Shown one piece after another: positions 13,531 to 20,665 of a DNA stretch of 20,665 bases. Source of the DNA: CAVCAD01 sp036653735 (lineage in GTDB: Bacteria; Bacillota_I; Bacilli_A; RF39; UBA660); assembly GCA_036653735.1 (NCBI GenBank), contig JAVVTI010000012.1, positions 1-20,665 of the forward strand, read 5' to 3'. Position 1 is the first letter of the stretch; every line of letters begins with the position of its first letter. The translations under genes and the position numbers were made by a program. The notes beneath the pieces are model-generated. The model did not search any database. It saw nothing but the letters and a program-made list of their open reading frames with translations, and was not told where the DNA came from.

Positions 13531-15372
13531 ATGATGCAGATAAGTAAACTAATTAAAAGAGAAATTATTATTACTGTAAGTGCTATTATTTTTATGATTC
13601 TTGGATTCATAGGACTTTCATATGCTATATTTATGGATGTGGATGAAACACCAGAGAATGTAATTAAATTTGGTGATGTTGCTCTTACTTATTGCAAAGA
13701 TACTTCTTGTGATAATACTATTAACAATATTGGTAAAGTAATAGGTGTTAATAATGGAGTTCCTAGTCCTATGTATCCTCAAACTAAAGATCAAGCACTA
13801 CTTACTGTGCCATATATATTTAAACTTCAAAATACTGGTTCTCTTGATTTAAATATTGATATTTATCTACAAAAAGATGCTGCTTTTACACCTAGTGGAG
13901 ATTATTCTTCTTATACGCCCGCTGATGATACTAATATTATGTATGCTATAGGTGAAGTAGGACAAGCCCCTATTATAAGTGCATATAGTGATAGATCAGG
14001 TGATAATGTTCTTACTCTTACAATGAAACCAGGAGTTAGTAAGGTATTTAATTTATGGACATGGTTAAAAGAAAATGCTCCTAATAGTGCACAAGGTACT
14101 TACTTTGTTGCAGATATACAAGTAAAAGCAGAGTACAAACCTGATGGATTTTTAGATACTAGTAAAGCTAACGAACCTCTACTAGCAGATGGTATGATAC
14201 CTGTTATATATGATGAAGAAACTAACGTATGGAAAAAAACTAGTACTCTTCAAAGTAAATGGTATAGCTATGATGAACAAAAGTGGGCTAATGCTGTTAC
14301 AGTATCCTCTGGAACTTACGCTGAGGGAGACGCAGTTCCAATGGATAATATTTTAGGTATGTGGGTATGGATTCCTAGATATGAATACATGACAACTTCT
14401 TTAGGTACTCAGTATGCTTCAGGTACACAAAGTGAGCCTGGTGAAGTTTCAATCAAATTCATTAGTGGATTAAATACTACTAATACTCCTAATTATTTGC
14501 TTCACCCCGCCTTTAGAAATGGAACTATATATAAAAAGAGTGTAGATTATGATTTAGGTGGATGGGATAAAGAATTAACTGGTATTTGGATAGGTAAGTT
14601 TGAAACATCTGGTACTGTGTCTTCTCCTACTATTAAACCCAACTCTATAGCTTTAAGCAATCAAAATATAAATACTATGTTTAATACATCAGCTACTGTT
14701 CAAACATATCAACATATCGGTCCTTCACTCGTTAGTCATATGACAAAAAATGATCAGTGGGCAGCCTTAACTTATTTAAAACAAAGTAAGTATGGTAAAA
14801 GAGGTAACACATCTTTTACTGGTGCTAATAAAGAAGTATATGTAAACAATTCTACATCATTTTATACAGGAAGAAGCAATGGAATTCCTGGTGGCACTTC
14901 AGGAAATGCTAGTGCAAATGGAACATATTCTTATAATGGATTCACATGCATAGATACTTCATGTTTAAGCGGTAACAAGAATGTAATAGCTGGAGTAGGT
15001 GCCTCTACTACAGGTAATATATATGGAGTCTATGACACTTCTGGTGGAGTAGAGGAGTATTTAATGGGTAATTATAATAATACTATTAGTTCCTCTGGCT
15101 TTGGAGCAATCCCCGCACCTAAATACTATAATAAGTATACTACAACTAATATAAATGATGCTTGTAATGGAGGCACTTGCCCTGGACATGCACTAAGTGA
15201 AACCTCTAGTTATTATTTTGATAATACAAATTTTATAGATTCTGCCTCTCCTTGGCTCGTTAGAGGAGGTAATGCAAATAATGCAAGTGCTATAACTACT
15301 GGCTTATTTGGATATGATAAATATAATGGTAGTGCTCATAATAATTATGGCTTTCGTGTTAGTTTAAGTTAA
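13531..15372 (+). CDS. Exported protein with TasA-like N-terminus and FGE/C-type-lectin-like C-terminal domain
   Basis: This is a predicted secreted or membrane-anchored surface protein. A basic start (KLIKRE) and a hydrophobic helix (about 12-34) resemble SipW-dependent signal peptides; the following mature start (YAIFMDVDETPENVIKFGDV) and a beta-rich segment (to about 210) recall the TasA/CalY matrix proteins. From about 265 (NILGMWVWIPRYEYM) to the end there is a Gly/Asn/Ser/Tyr-rich domain ending in GVYDTSGGVEEYLMGN, then WLVRGGN (575-581), and GFRVSLS at the C-terminus. This is the pattern of formylglycine-generating-enzyme-like C-type lectin folds, which here probably bind ligands and are not enzymes. 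Many bacterial proteins ending this way are targets of diversity-generating retroelements. ATG 13534 is an alternative start with better spacing from AGAGGG. Domain assignments are from pattern recognition; the ligand is unknown. Confidence 0.8.
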   Translation: MMQISKLIKREIIITVSAIIFMILGFIGLSYAIFMDVDETPENVIKFGDVALTYCKDTSCDNTINNIGKVIGVNNGVPSPMYPQTKDQALLTVPYIFKLQNTGSLDLNIDIYLQKDAAFTPSGDYSSYTPADDTNIMYAIGEVGQAPIISAYSDRSGDNVLTLTMKPGVSKVFNLWTWLKENAPNSAQGTYFVADIQVKAEYKPDGFLDTSKANEPLLADGMIPVIYDEETNVWKKTSTLQSKWYSYDEQKWANAVTVSSGTYAEGDAVPMDNILGMWVWIPRYEYMTTSLGTQYASGTQSEPGEVSIKFISGLNTTNTPNYLLHPAFRNGTIYKKSVDYDLGGWDKELTGIWIGKFETSGTVSSPTIKPNSIALSNQNINTMFNTSATVQTYQHIGPSLVSHMTKNDQWAALTYLKQSKYGKRGNTSFTGANKEVYVNNSTSFYTGRSNGIPGGTSGNASANGTYSYNGFTCIDTSCLSGNKNVIAGVGASTTGNIYGVYDTSGGVEEYLMGNYNNTISSSGFGAIPAPKYYNKYTTTNINDACNGGTCPGHALSETSSYYFDNTNFIDSASPWLVRGGNANNASAITTGLFGYDKYNGSAHNNYGFRVSLS

Positions 15373-15397
15373 TAAAAAGAATATAAAGAGGGTATAT

Positions 15398-17752
15398 ATG
15401 GAAACAAACAAAGAAATAAACAAAGGTGTATTTAAAGGTGATAAGTATAGAATAAGTGTCTTATCTCCTAGTTTACTACGCCTTGAATATAATGAAAACA
15501 AAGTATTTTGTGATTATCCTACACTTCTTGTCTATAATAGAAATTTTAGTGAGTGTGAATTTAAAGTTAAAGAGGACAATAAATACTTATATATAGAAAC
15601 AACTTTTTTTAAGCTAGAGTATATTAAGAATAGTCCTTTTAAAGGTAGAGCATTAATGCCCGATTCTAACCTAAAAGTAAGCATTAATGGCGAAGATAAG
15701 TCATGGTACTATAATCATCCAGAAGCTAGGAACTATAAAGGAAATATATATAGTCTCGATAATGATAAAGAATCTTCTATTAATAATGGACTTTTCTCTA
15801 CAGATGGTTTTGTAAGTATAGATGATAGTAATAGACTAATATATAATGATGGTAGTGTACTAAAAAATCCTAATAATGGACTAGATATATATTTATTCGT
15901 ATATAAGAAAGATTTTAATAGATGCCTAAGTGATTATTATTTACTTACTTCTTATCCACCTCTTATTCCAAGATATGCTTTTGGTGTATGGTGGAATAAA
16001 GAAGAAGACTATAATCTAAAGGATATAGAAAACATTAATAAAGAGTTCATAAAGAATAATATACCTCATAGTGTTATGCTAATGGGAAAGTATTTACTTA
16101 GTGATGAAAAGACTAATTACTCTATTAATAAAAGTTACATAGAATCCTTAATGAAATTATCTACCCTTTTACATTCAAGTAACATCTGCCTAGGAGTTAA
16201 TATAAATCCTATGAAAGATATTACTACAAATGAAGATATGTATGAAGAAATATATAATTATTTAAATTTAGAAACTAGAAGTAATATTAGTATTAATGCA
16301 TATAATAAAAACAATATAAATGCATTTATTAAGTACATTATTAATTATTATATAGAAAATGGTGTTGACTTCATAGGTCTAGATGAAGAAGTATTTGATA
16401 ATAAAGAAAAGATGTTTATAATTAATAATTATATTGTTAATAATTATTCCTCTTTTAATAAAAGACCTATGAGTTTCGCTAGAAACTATGGTATAGCCAG
16501 TCATAGATATCCAGTTATGTATAGTGGTAAAACTATAGTAGGATGGGAAACTTTAAAGAAACTTCCTTATCTATGTTTAACCTCTGCTAATGCAGGAAGT
16601 AATATATGGAGTCATGATATAGGTGGATTCAAAGATGGAAGTGAAGATAGCGAACTATATATTAGATATATTCAGTTTGGAGTATATAGTCCTATATTTA
16701 GATTAGCCTCAGATAAAGGAGTATACTATAAAAGAGAACCCTGGAAGTGGGACGTAAAGACACTTAATATAGTTAAAGATTATACTAGAATAAGACACAA
16801 GTTAGTACCATACCTGTATTCAGAAAACTATAAGTATAGTAAAAAAGGTATTGCCTTAATAAGACCACTATATTATGAATACGCAGATATATACTATGAA
16901 CCCCTTTATAACGAAGAATACTATTTTGGTAGTGAACTCTTAGTATGTCCTATTACAAGTAAGAAAGATATTATAATGGATAGAGTAGTACAAAGACTCT
17001 ATATACCTAAGGGAACTTACTATGACTATAAAACTGGTAAGAAATTTCCAGGTGATAAGAGATATGTAACTTTTTATAAAGATGAAGATTACCCAGTATT
17101 TGCAAAAAGTGGTTCTATCATACCTATGAGTATTATAAATAATGATAACCTCAATGATATATCTAGTCCTACTAATATGGAGATCCAAATATTCCCAGGT
17201 CAGAGTAATTCCTATAACCTATATGAAGATGATGGAATAAGTAATTTATATAAAGATGGATACTACATAGTTACTAATATAGATTATAATTATAGAGAAA
17301 GTAATTATACCCTAATTATAAGACCCGTTGAAGGAAAAAGTGGTATAATACCTTCAGTTCGTAACTATAAGATAAAGTTTAGAAATACCAAGTACGCACA
17401 AAATGTTATAGTAAATATTAATGATTATAAAGTAGACCATGAAAAATATGTACATGATAATGATTTTATAGTAGAAGTAAAAGGAGTTCCTACTACAGGA
17501 CAGCTTACTATTAATTGTAAGGGTAATGATATAGAAGTTGATGCTACAAGAGCAGCAGATGAAGAAATAAATGAAATAATATCTGGTCTTAAGATTAAGA
17601 CCTCTCTAAAGACTAAAATATATAGTATTATATTTAGTGGAGATGATATTAAGAAGAAGAGAATAAAGATTAAAAACCTTAAGAGAAGTGGTCTAGATGA
17701 AGTATTTATTAGAATGTTTATTAAATTACTTGAATATATGGCAGAAATCTAA
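15398..17752 (+). CDS. Glycoside hydrolase family 31-like protein with altered catalytic residue
   Basis: The family cleaves alpha-glycosidic bonds (alpha-glucosidase, alpha-xylosidase and relatives) by a retaining mechanism with two Asp residues. The layout fits: an N-terminal beta-sandwich (about 1-190), a (beta/alpha)8 barrel starting at PRYAFGVWW (about 196), and C-terminal beta domains (from about 500; YEDDGISNLYKDG). The nucleophile region GVDFIGLDEE keeps Asp329, and the motifs KRPMSFARN, SHRYPVMYSG and IWSHDIGGF are all recognisable. However, the acid/base Asp of the usual SGDT motif is Lys378 (SGKT), and the DMDWH-type substrate motif is replaced by LMGKYL (228-233). An extra C-terminal tail of about 70 residues is basic and helical. 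There is no signal peptide, so it is cytosolic. It follows the surface protein gene by 25 bases with a GAGGG ribosome binding site. It may be inactive as a hydrolase or use a changed mechanism. Confidence 0.88.
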   Translation: METNKEINKGVFKGDKYRISVLSPSLLRLEYNENKVFCDYPTLLVYNRNFSECEFKVKEDNKYLYIETTFFKLEYIKNSPFKGRALMPDSNLKVSINGEDKSWYYNHPEARNYKGNIYSLDNDKESSINNGLFSTDGFVSIDDSNRLIYNDGSVLKNPNNGLDIYLFVYKKDFNRCLSDYYLLTSYPPLIPRYAFGVWWNKEEDYNLKDIENINKEFIKNNIPHSVMLMGKYLLSDEKTNYSINKSYIESLMKLSTLLHSSNICLGVNINPMKDITTNEDMYEEIYNYLNLETRSNISINAYNKNNINAFIKYIINYYIENGVDFIGLDEEVFDNKEKMFIINNYIVNNYSSFNKRPMSFARNYGIASHRYPVMYSGKTIVGWETLKKLPYLCLTSANAGSNIWSHDIGGFKDGSEDSELYIRYIQFGVYSPIFRLASDKGVYYKREPWKWDVKTLNIVKDYTRIRHKLVPYLYSENYKYSKKGIALIRPLYYEYADIYYEPLYNEEYYFGSELLVCPITSKKDIIMDRVVQRLYIPKGTYYDYKTGKKFPGDKRYVTFYKDEDYPVFAKSGSIIPMSIINNDNLNDISSPTNMEIQIFPGQSNSYNLYEDDGISNLYKDGYYIVTNIDYNYRESNYTLIIRPVEGKSGIIPSVRNYKIKFRNTKYAQNVIVNINDYKVDHEKYVHDNDFIVEVKGVPTTGQLTINCKGNDIEVDATRAADEEINEIISGLKIKTSLKTKIYSIIFSGDDIKKKRIKIKNLKRSGLDEVFIRMFIKLLEYMAEI

Positions 17753-17785
17753 TATAATAAATGTATGTTCTTAAGGAGGCAACCT

Positions 17786-18139
17786 ATGGAGAAAGTATTT
17801 GTTAGTGTAGCATACTTTATGATTATTTTTACACTTAGTTTCTTTGTATTTTTATATGTTAATAGAAAGAGAAAGACTTATAAGACTGGTAAGAAACATA
17901 TAGATATTAATTATTTAATAGATTGTGGTTCATTAGACATGACTAAGAGTAGTTATAAAACTGTTAAGTGGTGCTCTACTATTATAGACTGCTTTGTTAT
18001 ATCTTTTTCATGTGCTATTCTAATTCACGTTGATAATTTTATATGGAAGATGACAGTAGGTTTTATAGTACTTATGGTTTCTATTTATAGTTTATATAAT
18101 ATAACAGGGAGAGTTTTAAAATGGAAAGAGAAGAAATGA
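17786..18139 (+). CDS. Small membrane protein with three predicted helices, 117 aa
   Basis: I do not recognise this family. The chosen ATG at 17786 follows TAAGGAGG with 6-base spacing; the upstream in-frame ATG at 17765 precedes that ribosome binding site and would add 7 residues lacking support. From the chosen start, helix 1 lies at about 5-24, followed by a very basic loop (RKRKTYKTGKKH), a soluble segment (about 38-60), helix 2 at about 65-82, helix 3 at about 86-105, and a basic C-terminus. The N-terminal helix is not followed by a clear cleavage site, so it is probably an integral membrane protein. Its end overlaps the leuS start by 19 bases, indicating translational coupling, though no functional link to leucine charging is evident. 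Confidence 0.75.
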   Translation: MEKVFVSVAYFMIIFTLSFFVFLYVNRKRKTYKTGKKHIDINYLIDCGSLDMTKSSYKTVKWCSTIIDCFVISFSCAILIHVDNFIWKMTVGFIVLMVSIYSLYNITGRVLKWKEKK

Positions 18140-20526
18140 ATACTGAGATAATAGAAAAGAAATGGCAATTATACTGGAGTACTAATAATACTTTTGTTAC
18201 TGATATAAATGATTTTTCTAAGCCTAAATTCTATGCACTAGATATGTTTCCATATCCATCAGGTGTAGGTCTTCATGCAGGACATACTGAAGGATATACA
18301 GCTACTGATATAGTTGCAAGAATGAAAAAGATGCAAGGATTTAATGTTCTTCATCCTATGGGGTTTGATTCTTTTGGATTACCTGCTGAGCAGTATGCCA
18401 TAAAGACTGGAAATCATCCTGATGGATTTACTAAAAAGAATATTGCTACATTTACTGAGCAACTTAAAAGACATGGATTTGCTTATGACTGGAATAGATG
18501 TATTGAGACAAGTGATAGCTCTTACTATAAGTGGACTCAGTGGATTTTTAAATCATTATTTAATAGTAATCTAGCCTATAAAGAAGATATGCCTGTTAAT
18601 TGGTGTGAACAGTTAGGTACAGTACTTGCAAATGATGAAGTAATAAATGGTAAAAGTGAGCGTGGAGGATACCCTGTTGTAAGAAAAAATATGAAACAAT
18701 GGGTTATAAATATACCAAAGTATGCACAAGTACTTTTAGATAATTTAGATACTTTAGACTGGCCTGAAAGTACTAAAGAAATACAAAGAAACTGGATTGG
18801 AAGGTCAGTAGGAGCTAATGTTATATTTAAAGTGAAGGATTATCCGTATGACTTTACTGTATTTACTACTAGATGTGATACCTTATTTGGAGCTACATAC
18901 TGTGTTCTTTCACCAGAACATGAACTTGTTAAGAAAATAATGAGTAGTGAAAAGAAGAATGAAGTTCTTAAATATATTAGTCAGTGCTCTTTAAAATCTG
19001 AAATAGAAAGAACTGAGTTAAATAAAGAAAAGACAGGTATATTTATTGGAGCATATGCTGTTAATCCAGTAAATAATAAAGATGTACCTATATGGATAAG
19101 TGATTATGTACTAAGTACATATGGAACAGGTGCTATTATGGCAGTTCCTGCTCATGATGAAAGAGACTTTGAATTTGCTAAGAAATTTAATATTGATATT
19201 ATCCCAGTAATAGATAATAGTAGTGAAGAACTTCCTTATTGTAAAGATGGATTACATATTAATTCAGAGTTTTTAAATGGCCTTAATAAAGAAGATGCTA
19301 TAGAAAAAATGCTAAAATTTCTAAAAGATAATAACCTGGGAACTAAAAAAATTAACTTTAAGATAAGAAATTGGATATTTGCTAGACAAAGATACTGGGG
19401 AGAACCTATCCCTACAGTTACTTTAGAAGATAATACTATAGTAGCTCTAGACGATGAAGAACTTCCTGTTATATTACCCGAACTAGAAGACTATAGTCCT
19501 CTAAGAAGTGGAGAGTCACCCCTTGAAAGAGCTGATAAATGGGTAAATATTACATATAAAGGAAAGAAAGCTAAGAGAGAAACCTCTACTATGCCTGGTG
19601 CTGCTGGTTCTTCTTGGTACTTTTTAAGATATGTTGACCCTTTTAATGATAAATGTTTTGCAGATAAGAAACTTCTAGATCACTGGTTACCAGTTGACCT
19701 ATATATTGGAGGTCCTGAGCATTCAGTAGGACATTTATTATATTCTAGAATGTGGAACAATTTTCTTTATGATAAAGGTTTAGTTCCTACTAAAGAACCA
19801 TTTAATAAGTTAAGACATCAAGGAATGATTCTAGGTACTAATGGAATAAAAATGGGTAAAAGATATCCTGAGTATTGTATTGATCCTATGGAAATGATAA
19901 AAATTTATGGAGCTGATGCTCTTAGACTCTATGAAATGTTTATGGGTCCTCTTGAATCTGATAAACCATGGGATAATAATGGAATAAAGGGATCTAGAAA
20001 TTTTCTAGATAGAGTATGGAGACTATATAAAGAATTAGATATAATTAGTGATTTAAAATGTACTAATTTAGATAGAGTTTATAATGAAACTATAAAGAAA
20101 GTTACTAATGATTATGAAACTCTTAACTTTAATACAGCTATTAGTCAAATGATGATCTTTGTAAATACAGTGTACAAAGAAAATGTATTTCCATTATATA
20201 TGGCAAAGGACTTTTTAAAACTTCTTAACCCTGTATGTCCTCATATTACAGAAGAATTATGGAGCTTTCTAGGACACACTAAAACTATAGCTTTTGAATC
20301 GTGGCCTACCTATGATGAGAGTGTACTTATTAGTAATAGTATAAATGTAGCAATAAGTGTAAATGGTAAAGTAAGAGGCGTACTAAATGTAAATGTAAAC
20401 ATAAGTAATGAAGAATTACTTTGTATGGCAAAAAAAGAAAAAAATGTAATGAAATTTATAGAAGGTAAAGAAATAATAAAAGAAATTGTAGTACCTAATA
20501 AAATAGTTAATATAGTAATTAAATAG
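18121..20526 (+). CDS. leuS: Leucyl-tRNA synthetase
   Basis: This class I aminoacyl-tRNA synthetase attaches leucine to tRNA-Leu in the cytosol. The HIGH motif is HAGH (52-55) in PYPSGVGLHAGHTEGY. The CP1 editing domain is present (about 220-410), with TTRCDT (249-254) and GTGAIMAVPAHDERD, including Asp346 in the editing pocket. The KMSKS motif is KMGKR (577-581), followed by the usual GADALRLYEMFMGPLE. The tRNA-binding helical region and C-terminal domain complete a normal length of 801 residues. AGGGAGAG sits 7 bases before ATG 18121; a second ATG at 18136 would form an ATGA overlap with the preceding gene's stop, and gives the N-terminus MNTEIIEKKW, so it is a real alternative. No T-box leader is present just upstream because the gene overlaps its neighbour. 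Confidence 0.98.
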   Translation: MEREEMNTEIIEKKWQLYWSTNNTFVTDINDFSKPKFYALDMFPYPSGVGLHAGHTEGYTATDIVARMKKMQGFNVLHPMGFDSFGLPAEQYAIKTGNHPDGFTKKNIATFTEQLKRHGFAYDWNRCIETSDSSYYKWTQWIFKSLFNSNLAYKEDMPVNWCEQLGTVLANDEVINGKSERGGYPVVRKNMKQWVINIPKYAQVLLDNLDTLDWPESTKEIQRNWIGRSVGANVIFKVKDYPYDFTVFTTRCDTLFGATYCVLSPEHELVKKIMSSEKKNEVLKYISQCSLKSEIERTELNKEKTGIFIGAYAVNPVNNKDVPIWISDYVLSTYGTGAIMAVPAHDERDFEFAKKFNIDIIPVIDNSSEELPYCKDGLHINSEFLNGLNKEDAIEKMLKFLKDNNLGTKKINFKIRNWIFARQRYWGEPIPTVTLEDNTIVALDDEELPVILPELEDYSPLRSGESPLERADKWVNITYKGKKAKRETSTMPGAAGSSWYFLRYVDPFNDKCFADKKLLDHWLPVDLYIGGPEHSVGHLLYSRMWNNFLYDKGLVPTKEPFNKLRHQGMILGTNGIKMGKRYPEYCIDPMEMIKIYGADALRLYEMFMGPLESDKPWDNNGIKGSRNFLDRVWRLYKELDIISDLKCTNLDRVYNETIKKVTNDYETLNFNTAISQMMIFVNTVYKENVFPLYMAKDFLKLLNPVCPHITEELWSFLGHTKTIAFESWPTYDESVLISNSINVAISVNGKVRGVLNVNVNISNEELLCMAKKEKNVMKFIEGKEIIKEIVVPNKIVNIVIK

Positions 20527-20532
20527 AAATCT

Positions 20533-20573
20533 CATTATAATCATTTATTATTTTAATAATATGTATTATAATG
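20533..20573. repeat. AT-rich inverted repeat between leuS and tRNA-Leu
   Basis: CATTATAAT (20533-20541) is the exact reverse complement of ATTATAATG (20565-20573). The right arm includes TATAAT (20567-20572), which could be the -10 of a tRNA-Leu promoter, with a poor -35 (TTTATT, 20544-20549). The stem is nearly all A-T and has no T-tract, so terminator function is doubtful. Confidence 0.35.
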
Positions 20574-20580
20574 AATTAAT

Positions 20581-20665
20581 GCTTGTGTGGCGGAATAGGT
20601 AGACGCGCACGACTCAAAATCGTGTAACGAAAGTTGTAGGAGTTCGATTCTCCTCACGAGCACCA
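20581..20665 (+). tRNA. tRNA-Leu (anticodon CAA)
   Basis: This 85-nt class II tRNA has acceptor arms GCTTGTG and CACGAGC, an anticodon stem CACGA/TCGTG enclosing the loop CTCAAAA (anticodon CAA, reading UUG), a long variable arm (TAACGAAAGTTGT region), and a T-loop TTCGATT. The discriminator is A and the CCA is encoded; the final A is the last base of the window. It lies 54 bases after leuS, the synthetase that charges it. Confidence 0.96.

Noticed and set aside
17765..17785. ATG at 17765 as the start of the small membrane protein
   Set aside because: The strong AGGAGG lies after this ATG and correctly spaced before ATG 17786.
17600..18120. T-box leader for leuS
   Set aside because: The region before leuS is coding (end of the GH31 gene and the small membrane protein), with a 19-base gene overlap and no T-box sequence or terminator hairpin.
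1..20665. CRISPR array or tandem repeats
   Set aside because: No regularly spaced direct repeats were seen; the recurring AT-rich words reflect base composition.

Overview
The window is AT-rich throughout, uses TAA and TGA as stops and TGG for Trp (standard bacterial code), has strong AGGAGG-type ribosome binding sites and several near-consensus sigma-A promoters (TTGACA/TATAAT with 17-nt spacers). Together with a two-gene SufC/SufBD-like Fe-S assembly operon, rubredoxin and ferredoxin genes, a ComEB-type dCMP deaminase and a Clp-like AAA protein, this suggests an anaerobic low-GC Gram-positive bacterium. My best guess is an uncultured gut member of the Bacilli/Mollicutes-related lineages (RF39-like); that placement is an inference.

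Left end (1-3844): the window opens inside a large serine recombinase gene. Its stop codon lies about 10-15 bases from the point where homology to a Ca2+-type P-type ATPase begins, in mid-gene at the conserved M4 motif. This is the signature of a mobile element integrated inside an ATPase gene. Only the 3' part of the ATPase (phosphorylation domain and M5-M10) lies here; the 5' part should be at the other end of the element, outside the window. A small unrecognised gene follows.

Middle (3841-7618): a helical-bundle hypothetical gene (- strand) is divergent from a dCMP deaminase gene, with a 19-nt inverted repeat across the shared intergenic region. Next come a divergent sigma-70-family sigma factor, a rubredoxin/ferredoxin gene pair and tRNA-Asn(GUU), all on the - strand, with clear promoters and one terminator.

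Region 7694-11718 (+ strand): a solo Clp-D1-like AAA ATPase gene lies just upstream of glyA. A 411-bp non-coding stretch with nested inverted repeats follows, then a translationally coupled ABC exporter pair. Region 11711-13371 (- strand) is the sufC-like/sufBD-like pair, which I read as the SMS minimal Fe-S system.

Right end (13478-20665, + strand): an exported protein with a TasA-like N-terminus and a C-terminal FGE/C-type-lectin-like domain that resembles the variable proteins of diversity-generating retroelements; a GH31 family protein that appears to have lost its acid/base Asp; a small three-helix membrane protein; leuS; and tRNA-Leu(CAA), whose CCA is the last base of the window. Tight spacing suggests co-transcription at least from the GH31 gene to leuS.

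The most noteworthy signals are the recombinase/ATPase junction, the GH31 and AAA proteins with altered functional residues, the sigma factor with non-canonical -10-reading residues, the DGR-like C-terminus, and the structured 9.96-10.1 kb intergenic region. I do not see a complete, clearly new multi-gene system.
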